Source of the DNA: JBCCGL01 sp039029275
GTDB lineage: Bacteria > Pseudomonadota > Gammaproteobacteria > JBCCGL01
Length of the DNA stretch: 64,000 nt
Direction: 5' to 3'
NCBI GenBank assembly: GCA_039029275.1
Contig: JBCCGL010000001.1
Span: 248,001 to 312,000 of the forward strand
A model generated the notes under the pieces. The model did no database searches. It had not been told where the DNA came from and saw only the letters and a list, made by a program, of their open reading frames with translations. Both the position numbers and the translations under genes were made by a program. Of the stretch, positions 1-8,160 are shown piece after piece. Position 1 is the stretch's first letter; every line of letters starts with the position of its first letter.

Positions 1-1
1 G

Positions 2-169
2 GATGAAACTGTAGTTTTCTCGTGGATAGTCTGGCCATCGCGTGAAGCGCGAGACGCTGGTATGGAGGGAGTAATGAATGATCCCAGGATGAGTGAAGAA
101 GAAAATCCAATGCCTTTCGACGGTACAAGGCTGATTTACGGCGGATTTCAGATGATCCTTAAAGAATAG
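2..169 (+). CDS. DUF1428 family protein, C-terminal part (cut by window edge)
   Basis: The frame is open from base 2 and ends at TAG 167-169, giving 55 residues that start DETVVFSWIVWPSREARD and end with MPFDGTRLIYGGFQ. The block 'ETVVFSWI', then 'MPFDG-R-IYGGF' near the C-terminus, is how DUF1428 proteins (small dimeric alpha/beta-barrel-like proteins, about 120 residues) end. The function of the family is not established. It is followed within a few bases by an attC-like site, so it appears to be the last part of an integron-type gene cassette. The N-terminal half lies outside the window. Confidence 0.8.
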   Translation, partial: DETVVFSWIVWPSREARDAGMEGVMNDPRMSEEENPMPFDGTRLIYGGFQMILKE

Positions 170-180
170 TGAAGATGAAA

Positions 181-243
181 TTTCATGGCAAGCGCATGCA
201 GCGGACATCGCTGGTGGCAGGCCGCCGATGCTGGGCGTTAAGT
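181..243 (+). other. attC-like recombination site 1
   Basis: Lies between the DUF1428 stop and the isochorismatase gene. It holds the left motif CAAGCGCATGCAGCGGAC (about 189-206) and ends in GGGCGTTAAGT, where GTTAAGT (237-243) fits the R' core GTTRRRY. The left RYYYAAC core is degenerate. The same left motif recurs in the next three intergenic spaces. Confidence 0.6.
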
Positions 244-260
244 GGCACTGACACAACCCA

Positions 261-923
261 ATGAGTGAAATATCCGTTCAATGTCGGGGAGATAGAATTT
301 ATCGATTCTCACCTGAAATGACCGCATTACTCGTAATAGATCTCCAAAAGGAGTTCTTTACTGACGATATTGGTGAATGTTTTGAGGATATGCGATCTAT
401 TTTACCTCGTGTCGAATCTGTTATTTCGTTAGCTCGAAAACTCGGATGCAAATTGATACATACCCGTGAATCTTACAAACCAGATTTATCAGATGTCCAC
501 GCTTACCGCCGATCATTAAATTATGTAGGGGAACCCGGACCTTTAGGCCGATTCAACATCATAGGTGAACCTGGACATGAGTTTGTTGAACAGGTTAAAC
601 CACTGTCAAATGAACTTGTGATTGATAAAGCAAGTTTTGGAGCCTTCTACAATACGGCCTTAGACGACCAGCTACAACAGGATGGTATCGACCATATAAT
701 TATGTGTGGTGTTACCACTCAATGCTGTGTGCACTCAACCCTTCGTGAGGCAGTTGATCGTGGTTATTGGTGTCTCACAATCGCTGACTGCTGCGCAGCA
801 TCTGATCCAGGCATGCATGAATCTGCGCTTAAAATAATAGCAGGTGAAGGTCATCTATTTGGCTGGGTTAGCGATACCCAGGATTTTCACAATGGTGTAT
901 CTTCATATTTTAATACCGCATAA
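261..923 (+). CDS. Isochorismatase-family cysteine hydrolase (cassette gene)
   Basis: A 220-residue protein with the whole cysteine-hydrolase fold. The catalytic Asp is D27 in VIDLQKEFF, the Lys is K123 in IDKASFGAF, and the nucleophile is C156 in GVTTQCCVHST, preceded by the typical cis-peptide VTT. Members hydrolyse amides or vinyl ethers (nicotinamide, N-carbamoyl compounds, isochorismate), and the substrate here cannot be read from the sequence. The start ATG 261 follows attC site 1 by 17 bases and no strong ribosome site is visible. A second attC-like site overlaps the stop, so the gene is a single-gene cassette. Base composition is lower in GC than the backbone at 5-10 kb. Cytoplasmic; no signal peptide. 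Confidence 0.85.
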   Translation: MSEISVQCRGDRIYRFSPEMTALLVIDLQKEFFTDDIGECFEDMRSILPRVESVISLARKLGCKLIHTRESYKPDLSDVHAYRRSLNYVGEPGPLGRFNIIGEPGHEFVEQVKPLSNELVIDKASFGAFYNTALDDQLQQDGIDHIIMCGVTTQCCVHSTLREAVDRGYWCLTIADCCAASDPGMHESALKIIAGEGHLFGWVSDTQDFHNGVSSYFNTA

Positions 924-991
924 CAAGCGCATGCAGTCGGACCTGCGCATGCACTACGCGCTTTCTTTGGCCGCTGTTTGAGGCGTTGTAT
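917..991 (+). other. attC-like recombination site 2
   Basis: Starts at the stop codon of the preceding gene (CATAACAAGCGCATGCAGTC, 918-937) and ends TTGAGGCGTTGTAT (978-991). The left motif TAACAAGCGCATGCAG is shared with site 3. The arms (GCGCATGCAG and GGACCTGCGCATGC) can pair, as expected for a folded single-strand attC. The right core GTTGTAT departs from GTTRRRY at one position. Confidence 0.65.
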
Positions 992-1035
992 GGTGCTAAT
1001 GTTTCCCTATAACCAGATCCGCGTGATCAGCCAGC

Positions 1036-1812
1036 ATGCATATACTCATTGTCGAAAGCGAACCCAGTGAATTGTTGAAAAAATCTGGCCAATCACATGC
1101 ACGAGAATTCGGCCTGGAACTTCAACAAATCGAAAGCTCTCTCGAATTTAGTATCGCAACACCTTACGAGAAACCACTCGAGGGTTCCAATTTGTCTATG
1201 ATTGATGGTGTTGTATTTCCAGGATCGGGAGTTTCGTGGTCAGCCCATGATTCCAAAGCAGTGCCATTGCAAAAAGCCATGGAATCGGTTTTCGAAAAAA
1301 GGCTTCCTTGTTTTGGCTCATGCAACGGCTTGCAGTTGGCAAGTGTAATACTTGGCGGCAAAGTCGAAAAAAGATCGCCTGAGCTTGGGATTGCAAGGGA
1401 TATCAAACTAACTGAGACAGGTCTGGTCCACCCCATGATGGCGGGACGTAAGTCGGTATTTAGTGCGCCAACAGTCCACGGCGACCAAGTAATCGAGATG
1501 CCCCGCGGTGCACAACTGCTTGCATTCAATAACCACTGCCCCGTCCAGTCATTTTCTTATAATTCTAGTGGAATTGATTTTTGGGGTGTCGAATATCATC
1601 CCGAAATTTCCGCGAAGAACATTGGAAAATATATTCGGGCGAGCGGTGATAAGTTCCCGAATTGTGACGACTTGGTGCATTTTCTGCTAAATGCAGAAAC
1701 GAATTCGGAGGCCGCTTCACAAGTCGGGACCAGCATCGAAGACATGAGCGCTAAAATTAGAACCACTGAGCTAAGAAATTGGCTAAATCACGTTCGGTCA
1801 AATGTCATCTAA
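1036..1812 (+). CDS. Class I glutamine amidotransferase-like protein (GMP synthase-like)
   Basis: A 258-residue stand-alone class I GATase domain. The nucleophile elbow is CFGSCNGLQ with C96, and the catalytic His-Glu pair lies in WGVEYHPEI (H188, E190). The oxyanion-type VVFPGSGVSW lies near residue 60. Such proteins release ammonia from glutamine or cleave gamma-glutamyl bonds (as in YfeJ- or PuuD-like proteins), and no synthetase partner is nearby. It sits between attC-like sites 2 and 3 as a single-gene cassette. The last 30 residues are extra to the GATase core. ATG 1036 is the first start compatible with the conserved N-terminal ILIVE strand. Confidence 0.8.
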   Translation: MHILIVESEPSELLKKSGQSHAREFGLELQQIESSLEFSIATPYEKPLEGSNLSMIDGVVFPGSGVSWSAHDSKAVPLQKAMESVFEKRLPCFGSCNGLQLASVILGGKVEKRSPELGIARDIKLTETGLVHPMMAGRKSVFSAPTVHGDQVIEMPRGAQLLAFNNHCPVQSFSYNSSGIDFWGVEYHPEISAKNIGKYIRASGDKFPNCDDLVHFLLNAETNSEAASQVGTSIEDMSAKIRTTELRNWLNHVRSNVI

Positions 1813-1899
1813 CAAGCGCATACGGTCTGGCTAAATTGCGAGCGGCGCGGCGAATTTGGCGGCTGATGCGTAACGTACTGCGATGAGGAGGCGTTAATA
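1807..1899 (+). other. attC-like recombination site 3
   Basis: ATCTAAC at 1807-1813 is a perfect RYYYAAC core overlapping the stop of the amidotransferase gene, followed by AAGCGCATACGGTCTGG. The right end is GGCGTTAATA (1890-1899). An internal inverted repeat (GCGAGCGGCGCGGCG then GGCGGCTGATGCG) makes up the arms. The right half also supplies the ribosome binding site of the next gene. Confidence 0.75.
1885..1891 (+). promoter_or_regulatory. Shine-Dalgarno site embedded in attC
   Basis: GAGGAGG, ten bases ahead of the GTG at 1902, immediately left of the attC R' core. It decides the GTG start of the GFA-family gene, since no ATG is available in that frame. It also means the cassette carries its translation signal across the recombination junction. 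Confidence 0.6.
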
Positions 1900-1901
1900 A
1901 C

Positions 1902-2291
1902 GTGAGTAACAACGAGGGAGGCTGTTTTTGCGGAGAAGTAAGATACCAAATCAGCGGTGATCCAGTAATTCAGCTCTTCTGCTACTGTGCGGACTGTCTT
2001 GCCATCACGGGAACCGATGGATACGCAGGTTATATGGTGAAGAACGAGGATTTCTCCCTGATAAAAGGCTCCCCCAGAACCCATGAGAAAATTGCCAGCG
2101 ATGGAAGAACTGTAGTCCGAAATTTTTGCGGGAATTGTGGATCCAATCTCTGGGGGCAAACGGAATTCGGATTGATAAGCGTTGCGGCCGGCACCTTGGA
2201 TGATCCCAGTCAATTCAATCCCGCCAATAAGGCGTTTGCCCACGACGCGCCAAAGTGGGCGCGTATACCCGATGGTCTTAAAGATTTATAA
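1902..2291 (+). CDS. GFA/CENP-V family zinc protein (cassette gene)
   Basis: A 129-residue protein of the glutathione-dependent formaldehyde-activating (GFA) family. The zinc ligands are in GGCFCGEVRY near the N-terminus, CYCADC near residue 30, and FCGNCGS near residue 70. The fold is the Mss4-like beta-tent, and GTG is the start. The family name is historical: most members have no proven formaldehyde or glutathione activity, so a general zinc-binding role is the safe call. It lies between attC sites 3 and 4, on the same strand as the other cassettes. Confidence 0.85.
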   Translation: MSNNEGGCFCGEVRYQISGDPVIQLFCYCADCLAITGTDGYAGYMVKNEDFSLIKGSPRTHEKIASDGRTVVRNFCGNCGSNLWGQTEFGLISVAAGTLDDPSQFNPANKAFAHDAPKWARIPDGLKDL

Positions 2292-2304
2292 CATGAACTC
2301 CAGA

Positions 2305-2365
2305 TCACGTAGCAATCGCATGCAGCGGAACCTACAAATAGCTGCGCCTGATGCGGGCGTTAGAT
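2305..2365 (+). other. attC-like recombination site 4
   Basis: Left part AGCAATCGCATGCAGCGGAAC (2311-2331) matches the shared left motif. The right end is GCGGGCGTTAGAT, with GTTAGAT (2359-2365) a perfect GTTRRRY core. This is the last recognisable site of the cluster; the genes downstream to 4.2 kb show none. Confidence 0.65.
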
Positions 2366-2432
2366 CGATCGTGTCTGACCCCATTGATTGCACTACCTGG
2401 TCCGTATCTGCAGCGAGGCGTGAACCTTACCG

Positions 2433-2891
2433 ATGAAGATATCCCTAAAAGACGCGTCACCAGGTGATTTTCATCGTATTGCCGAAATCCTCATCACTTC
2501 CCGTATTCACCATCTCCCCTACGCCCCTTCCCCACACACAGAAGAAGAAACAGAATGCTGGGTAAAAAACGTCCTGTTTCAATCTGGCGACGTGACATTG
2601 GCTTTAAGTGATAATGAGATTGTTGGTGTACTCGCGGTGAACGAATCTGCTGGCGTGGGGTGGATTGATCAGATGTATATTGCACCCGATTTTGTGGGAT
2701 TGGGAATCGGTAGCACCCTGATGAAACACGCATTGGAGGTACTACCTCGACCGATTCGACTTTATACTTTTCAACAAAATCAGGGGGCAAGACGTTTTTA
2801 CGAGCGCTATGGCTTTAAAGCGATATCATTCAGAAACGGCGAGGAGAATGAAGAGTGCTGCCCCGATGTGCTGTATGAGTTGTTGGATTAA
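2433..2891 (+). CDS. GNAT-family N-acetyltransferase
   Basis: A 152-residue single GNAT domain. The acetyl-CoA pyrophosphate loop is seen as FVGLGIGSTLMKHAL (R/QxxGxG/A type), preceded by the beta4 strand GWIDQMYIAPD. The terminal strand shows GARRFYERYGFKAI, typical of GNATs that act on small amines or protein N-termini. The substrate is unknown. It is placed 67 bases after attC site 4 on the cassette strand and is probably a cassette gene, but no attC follows it. Confidence 0.85.
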   Translation: MKISLKDASPGDFHRIAEILITSRIHHLPYAPSPHTEEETECWVKNVLFQSGDVTLALSDNEIVGVLAVNESAGVGWIDQMYIAPDFVGLGIGSTLMKHALEVLPRPIRLYTFQQNQGARRFYERYGFKAISFRNGEENEECCPDVLYELLD

Positions 2892-3074
2892 AACGCAAAG
2901 AGTTCATTCGCACTAAATAGTTTGATCAAAACATTCAGAAGCATTTTGAAATTTGGCTAAATAAACGTACTCGCAAATCCACAGTCAAAATCCTTTTCTT
3001 TGCCAATTTGCTCGTATCAATCTGTGTGTTTGATTTTTGACGTCGATAACACCGGATGCTAGTGTGAACCAAAT

Positions 3075-3638
3075 ATGGACATCAACACACTGCTGGCCGT
3101 TTTCGGCGGCGCACAAGTCGCAGTCGTTGCCCTTGTTGTGTATCTTGGGAGGCTATGGCTGAAGCGGTTCGAGCTGGAACTGACACAAACTCTCGAAAAG
3201 TCAAAGCATGTTTCCCAGGCTCAGTTCGACCGCGAGTTTTCGTTTTACCAGGAACTATGGACGCACGTTTCGAATTTGCGAAAAGCGATTCGAGACACCA
3301 TCCTCCCATTCAATTCGATAATTGAAACGGATAGCAATGCCATAATCAGCAACAAAGAATTGCGCCAGAATTGTCAAAATTTAATTTTGAAGTCCGAGGA
3401 GTTTTGGATATTTGTGGAATCCAATAAACCGTTTTTCCCCACAGAAATGATCGAATATTTAGATTCGTTAAGAAATGACTCCTACGTGTGGGGATCTGAG
3501 TTGATAGAAATGAAAAGTTTAAACAGCGACTGGTACTTAACGAAAGGCTCCGTAAAGCTCCAGGAGTTAAACGCAACTGTAAATAGCCTTGAACAAATCA
3601 TCCGTGTTCGACTCAAAAATCTGGGTGGGCTGAATTAA
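3075..3638 (+). CDS. Membrane-anchored orphan protein
   Basis: 187 residues. Residues 5-27 (LLAVFGGAQVAVVALVVYLGRLW) form one N-terminal transmembrane helix. A charged, mostly helical cytoplasmic part of about 155 residues follows (KRFELELTQTLEKSK..., FDREFSFYQELW). I do not recognise a catalytic motif. Proteins with this plan (short anchor, then a helical domain starting 'FxxxFSFYQELW') occur as orphans in accessory islands. It sits between two GNAT genes in the cassette-derived region. Confidence 0.6.
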   Translation: MDINTLLAVFGGAQVAVVALVVYLGRLWLKRFELELTQTLEKSKHVSQAQFDREFSFYQELWTHVSNLRKAIRDTILPFNSIIETDSNAIISNKELRQNCQNLILKSEEFWIFVESNKPFFPTEMIEYLDSLRNDSYVWGSELIEMKSLNSDWYLTKGSVKLQELNATVNSLEQIIRVRLKNLGGLN

Positions 3639-3731
3639 ACGAAATTCGGGGGGAATCGGACTGAGTCGTTCATCAACCATCCATGCAACGTCTAGCAGTT
3701 TTTTGGGTTTTAGTTAACGTTTGTCGCCAAC

Positions 3732-4241
3732 ATGTCAATATCATTCAAAACTTCAGGACTAAACGTAGTTGAGCTCGAAAATGATATTTCATTTTCTGAG
3801 CGGGCAACCCTGCTTGAGCGGATTCCAAAAATTCTTACGCCTGCGGTTGTCGAGAACCTTCCTCCCTATTTTCACGGTGTCGATTCGGTTGAACTCGCAG
3901 ACGCGTGGCTCACGCAAATGTTGTCGGAAAGCCGTTTACTTCTTGTGTACTCGATTGCGCACAAATTGATCGGTTTCTTGTTCGTTCATGTAGAAAGCGA
4001 TAACGAAGTCCATATCGGCTATCTTCTTGCAGAAGAGTACTGGGGGAAAGGTTTAGCCAGTGAGTTACTTCAAGGTTTTATCGAAGTAGTTTCAAAAGAT
4101 CAACTTTGGAAAACACTGGTTGGGGGTGTTGATAAAGCTAATGTCGCATCTGCTAGGTTACTTAAAAAACACGGATTTATTGAACAGCAGAGATGTAGCG
4201 GCGGAGCAACAACTTACGTATTCACGATACCGCGACCGTAA
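3732..4241 (+). CDS. GNAT N-acetyltransferase, RimJ/RimL-like
   Basis: A 169-residue acetyltransferase. Strand beta4 is EVHIGYLLAEEYWGKGLASELLQGFI, whose GKGLAS loop binds acetyl-CoA. The RimJ/RimL-style ending is NVASARLLKKHGFIEQQ. It may acetylate a protein N-terminus or a small molecule. It is the last gene of the 5' accessory island, ending 10 bases from the convergent O-methyltransferase. ATG 3732 is the only start in front of the folded core. Confidence 0.85.
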   Translation: MSISFKTSGLNVVELENDISFSERATLLERIPKILTPAVVENLPPYFHGVDSVELADAWLTQMLSESRLLLVYSIAHKLIGFLFVHVESDNEVHIGYLLAEEYWGKGLASELLQGFIEVVSKDQLWKTLVGGVDKANVASARLLKKHGFIEQQRCSGGATTYVFTIPRP

Positions 4242-4250
4242 CTTACTCGA

Positions 4251-4916
4251 TCAATGTTTACGTAGCAGTGTCAAACCATCCCCGATCGGCACCAGCGAAA
4301 GGTCGTACGCGAGTTCTTCCTGCGTGTATAACCAGCTGTTGAGTGAACGCAAAGCGAGAGTATCTTCCTCGCGGTCTTCGGGGTCAGCCACCGACCCGCT
4401 CCACAAAACGTTGTCAATCGCGATCAACCCGCCTGACCGCAGCAGCGTATAACAGCGCTCCACATAGTCTCGGTACGATGTTTTGTCGGCGTCAATGTAG
4501 GCAAAATCAATCTGGCCGGCTTTGCCGGATTCGATCAGCGCGTCGAGTGATTCGATTGCCGGCGCAATGCGCAGATCAATCCGACCGTCAACGCCTGCCT
4601 CTTTCCAATATTGGCGGCCGATGGAGGTGAATTCCTCGCTGACATCACAACAGGTCACGTGCAGGTCGGGAATATCAAGCACTAGCCTTAAGGCCGTATA
4701 GCCGGTGAAGGTACCGACTTCGATTGCCGATTTCGCATTCTGAAGTTTTAGCATCAGTGCCAGCAACTGCACTTGCTCCGGGGAACTTATCATCGAGCCG
4801 GCGCTCATCGATTCGGTTTGTTCGCGCAGGCGCTGGCAGATCTCCGGCTCGTGCAGCGAAACATCGAGCACGTATTGTCTGAGTGTTTCGTTCAAACCAA
4901 TTGATGATGCGGACAT
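4251..4916 (-). CDS. Class I SAM O-methyltransferase (caffeoyl-CoA/catechol OMT type)
   Basis: 221 residues. The N-terminal helix carries the MSAGSMISSPEQVQLL segment, then motif I AIEVGTFTGYTALRL binds SAM. DFAYIDADKTSY supplies the metal-binding aspartates, and GGLIAIDNVLWSG completes the family signature. It methylates a hydroxyl of a small aromatic or similar compound, probably metal-dependently; the substrate is unknown. It marks the return of backbone codon use and GC, and is divergent from the HpcD-like gene. Confidence 0.85.
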   Translation of the reverse strand: MSASSIGLNETLRQYVLDVSLHEPEICQRLREQTESMSAGSMISSPEQVQLLALMLKLQNAKSAIEVGTFTGYTALRLVLDIPDLHVTCCDVSEEFTSIGRQYWKEAGVDGRIDLRIAPAIESLDALIESGKAGQIDFAYIDADKTSYRDYVERCYTLLRSGGLIAIDNVLWSGSVADPEDREEDTLALRSLNSWLYTQEELAYDLSLVPIGDGLTLLRKH

Positions 4917-5059
4917 TCGGTGGCTCCTCTCGTCTTGCGGTTTGGCGTACTCGCCAGTATACGACTGATTCTGGCCTGCTGTTTTGCGTCTTTGTCACAT
5001 TGTCGCTAAACGTGCGATAGCGTGACACAATTGCGGAGAAATTCTCTGGATATCATGCT

Positions 5060-5437
5060 ATGCCACATCTTGTTATGGAACACTCAAGCAACGTCGACGT
5101 GCCGGGCGATGTGCACCATGTTTTGCGGCAGCTGCACTCGGTTTTGAACGACGTTGGCGGCATTCTTATCACGAATTGTAAAAGCCGCGTCTACCAGGCG
5201 GATTCGTTCCTGATTGCCGATGGGCAGTCCGATGAAGGGTTTGTGCATCTCGACATCTCGTTTGTGCGCGGTCGCAGCGACGACGTTAAGGCGCAGATCA
5301 GCCGCGACTGCCTGAGCGTGCTTAAAGATGCTTTCCTACCAATCAATAAGCAGCCCCTTCAGATCACGGTGAACGTCGACGATATTGCGCTGGAGATGTA
5401 CAGCAAACATCCTGCGGGAACCCTTACACTGCAGTAG
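5060..5437 (+). CDS. 5-carboxymethyl-2-hydroxymuconate isomerase-like tautomerase
   Basis: A 125-residue member of the CHMI/HpcD branch of the tautomerase superfamily. The N-terminus MPHLVMEHSSNV leaves Pro as residue 1 after Met removal, the catalytic base of this fold. FVHLDISFVRGR in the middle is conserved. HpcD works in homoprotocatechuate breakdown, but no other hpc gene is in the window, so the physiological substrate may differ. Confidence 0.8.
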   Translation: MPHLVMEHSSNVDVPGDVHHVLRQLHSVLNDVGGILITNCKSRVYQADSFLIADGQSDEGFVHLDISFVRGRSDDVKAQISRDCLSVLKDAFLPINKQPLQITVNVDDIALEMYSKHPAGTLTLQ

Positions 5438-5573
5438 CAAAATCAATGCATTCGCCCGAACGCACGTAATTAGCGCGTGCAAGTTGCGGGCAAATTGGCT
5501 ACTCTACGCGCCCCTCGCACAGTACCCGACTAAACGTAGCTGCGTACTGCCGAACCCATCATCGAGCATATTC

Positions 5574-7340
5574 ATGAGTACTGCACCTGCCGCGGCGTTC
5601 AGCGATCTGTCGCTGCCCCAGCCGATTTTGCGCGCCCTGACTGAGGTAGGTTACGAAACCCCCTCGCCGATTCAGTCGCAAACGATTCCCCTGTTGTTGC
5701 AAGGCCGCGACGTGCTCGGGCAGGCGCAAACCGGCACCGGCAAAACGGCCGCCTTTGCTGTGCCGATTCTGTCGCGCATCGATTTAAAGCAGAAGTCGCC
5801 GCAGGTACTGGTACTTGCGCCGACACGCGAGCTGGCCATTCAGGTCTCCGAGGCCTTTCAACGCTATGCGAGTCACCTCAAGGGCTTCCACGTTCTGCCG
5901 GTATACGGCGGTCAGGACTACCGCGGGCAGATTCGCGCGCTACAGCGTGGCGTTCACGTAGTCGTCGGCACTCCGGGCCGTGTGATGGATCACATGCGAC
6001 GCGGCACGCTCAAGCTCGACGCGCTGAATACGCTGGTGCTGGACGAGGCCGACGAAATGCTGCGAATGGGGTTTATCGAAGACGTCGAGTGGATACTCGA
6101 ACAAACGCCTGACACGCGCCAGATCGCGCTGTTCTCCGCGACCATGCCCACGCAAATCCGCCGCATTGCCAATACGTATTTGCGCGATGCCAGCGAGGTC
6201 ACGATTAAGGTCAAAACGACAACTGCCGAGTCGATCCGGCAGCGTTTTTGGCCGGTGAGCCACGCACACAAACTCGATGCCCTAACGCGCATTCTGGAAG
6301 CCGAGGACTTCGACGCCATCCTGATATTTGTGCGCACCAAAATGGTGACGGTAGAACTGGCCGAAAAACTCGAGGCGCGTGGCTACGCAGCGACCGCGTT
6401 AAACGGCGACATCGCGCAAAACCAGCGTGAGCGCACGATCGAGCAACTAAAGAAGGGTAAGCTCGACATTGTTGTCGCAACCGACGTTGCCGCGCGTGGA
6501 CTTGACGTTGAACGCATCAGTCACGTGATCAACTACGACATCCCCTACGACACCGAAGCGTATGTCCACCGAATCGGCCGCACCGGTCGCGCCGGGCGCT
6601 CCGGCGATGCAATTTTGTTCGTGACTCCACGCGAAAAGCGCATGCTTGGAATTATCGAAAAAGCCACGCGACAGAAAATCGAGCAGATGGCATTGCCCTC
6701 GACCGACGCGATCAATGACAAGCGCGTGGCCAAGTTCAAACAACGCATCAGCGATACGCTGTCGAACAACGATCTGGGATTGTACGCGCGAATACTTGAG
6801 CAGTTTCAACAAGAGAGCAATCGAACCGGATTGGAAATCGCCGCCGCCCTGGCAAAACTATTGCAGGGCGAGGAACCGTTTTTTCTTAAATCAAAACCTG
6901 AACCGAAACAGTCGTTCCGCATCAAAGAAAAAGCTGAACGCAAGGAGATGCGCAAAAGCAAGCCGTCAGCGTTCGACTCCCGTCGTCCGTTGGAAAAAGG
7001 CATGCAGCGCTTCAGGATCGAAGTCGGCCACGTGCATAACGTTAAGCCGGGTAATATCGTCGGTGCGATTGCCAATGAAGCCGGTATCGACAGCCAGTAT
7101 ATTGGGCGAATCGACATTCTGGACGATCACAGCGTAGTCGATTTACCCGAGGGCATGCCAAAAGAAATTTTTAACGATTTGAAAAAAGCGCGCGTCGCCG
7201 GTCAGCAACTGCGAATTTCACGATTGGGCTCGCAGTCAAATAAAAACTCAAAAGCACCTTCACAAAAATCGGCAAAAAAACCGAAGAAACGCGAGAAACC
7301 CGCTGATAAAACTGCCGCCAAAAAGAAGAAGAAAAAATAA
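5574..7340 (+). CDS. deaD: DEAD-box ATP-dependent RNA helicase, DeaD/CsdA type
   Basis: 588 residues from ATG 5574; an upstream in-frame extension to 5385 overlaps the previous gene and lacks homologous character. The motifs occur in order: Q motif, AQTGTGKT (51-58), PTRELAIQV, TPGRV, DEAD in VLDEADEML, SAT, FVRTK, ATDVAARGLDVERI and HRIGRTGRAG. Residues of roughly 470-555 form a DbpA-like RNA-binding fold (FRIEVGHVHNVKPGNIVGAI) and the end is a lysine-rich tail. It unwinds structured RNA in ribosome assembly, cold adaptation and mRNA decay. Confidence 0.92.
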   Translation: MSTAPAAAFSDLSLPQPILRALTEVGYETPSPIQSQTIPLLLQGRDVLGQAQTGTGKTAAFAVPILSRIDLKQKSPQVLVLAPTRELAIQVSEAFQRYASHLKGFHVLPVYGGQDYRGQIRALQRGVHVVVGTPGRVMDHMRRGTLKLDALNTLVLDEADEMLRMGFIEDVEWILEQTPDTRQIALFSATMPTQIRRIANTYLRDASEVTIKVKTTTAESIRQRFWPVSHAHKLDALTRILEAEDFDAILIFVRTKMVTVELAEKLEARGYAATALNGDIAQNQRERTIEQLKKGKLDIVVATDVAARGLDVERISHVINYDIPYDTEAYVHRIGRTGRAGRSGDAILFVTPREKRMLGIIEKATRQKIEQMALPSTDAINDKRVAKFKQRISDTLSNNDLGLYARILEQFQQESNRTGLEIAAALAKLLQGEEPFFLKSKPEPKQSFRIKEKAERKEMRKSKPSAFDSRRPLEKGMQRFRIEVGHVHNVKPGNIVGAIANEAGIDSQYIGRIDILDDHSVVDLPEGMPKEIFNDLKKARVAGQQLRISRLGSQSNKNSKAPSQKSAKKPKKREKPADKTAAKKKKKK

Positions 7341-7347
7341 GTTTTGA

Positions 7348-8130
7348 CTAGACGAAAATTTGCCCAATCAAATACGTCGTCGCGCGGCCACCGATGCGAA
7401 TGCGCGCACCCTGATTAATACACACCAGTTCGCCACCGCGCGCGGAAATTTGTCGCGCAGACAATTCGTTTTTACCGAGCCGCTCTGACCAGTAAGGAGT
7501 TAAAGTCGTATGCGCAGAACCTGTTACCGGGTCTTCGGGAATGCCTGACTGCGGAGCAAACATTCGCGATACAAAATCAACTTCATTGCCCTTAGCCGTC
7601 GCAATCAAACCACGTGCAGGCAACTTCGCAATAACGGAGAAGTCCGGACTCATGTTGGCGATGTCCGATTCACTGTCAAAAACGGCCAAAAAGTCATCAC
7701 GCCCACGGAATACGCGCTGCGGTTCCAGCCCTGTTGCCTGCGCAATTTCAGCGGGAGGGTCGACAGGTTCGAGATGATCAGCAGGGAAGTCCAGAAACAA
7801 TTGGCCGTCGCTGCGCTCGACCGCGAGGGGGCCGCTTTTGGAGTCGAAACTGATTCGATCCTCAGCAAACTCCAAATACTCAAAATAGACGTGAGCGGCC
7901 GCAAGCGTCGCGTGACCACACAGATCAACCTCGACAGTTGGAGTGAACCAGCGAATTGACATGCCTGATTCACCTGCGTGAACAAAAGCGGTTTCCGCAA
8001 GATTATTCTCAGCCGCGATCGCCTGCATGGTTGTTTCATCCAGAGGGGCTTCGAGCCGGACAACCGCAGCCGGGTTGCCAGCAAAGAGCTGACTCGCAAA
8101 TGCGTCGACTTGGTAAATTGGAAGCTTCAT
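7348..8130 (-). CDS. PhzF-family isomerase-like protein
   Basis: 260 residues with the PhzF/diaminopimelate-epimerase-like fold. The N-terminal QVDAFASQLFAGNPAAVV and AAENNLAETAFV carry the conserved Glu. The second half has the mirror domain with the signature EDPVTGSAH. Members isomerise small hydrophobic acids, and most are of unknown role. It converges on deaD with 7 bases between the stops. Confidence 0.85.
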   Translation of the reverse strand: MKLPIYQVDAFASQLFAGNPAAVVRLEAPLDETTMQAIAAENNLAETAFVHAGESGMSIRWFTPTVEVDLCGHATLAAAHVYFEYLEFAEDRISFDSKSGPLAVERSDGQLFLDFPADHLEPVDPPAEIAQATGLEPQRVFRGRDDFLAVFDSESDIANMSPDFSVIAKLPARGLIATAKGNEVDFVSRMFAPQSGIPEDPVTGSAHTTLTPYWSERLGKNELSARQISARGGELVCINQGARIRIGGRATTYLIGQIFV

Positions 8131-8160
8131 TAGTGATAACTCGTAAATAAACAGAAGGTG

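Noticed and set aside
3639..3731. attC site between the orphan and the RimJ/RimL-like gene
   Set aside because: GTTAACG does not fit GTTRRRY and no left core or pairing arm was found.
5385..5573. N-terminal extension of the helicase
   Set aside because: It overlaps the tautomerase gene and lacks helicase-like sequence; ATG 5574 starts the Q-motif region.
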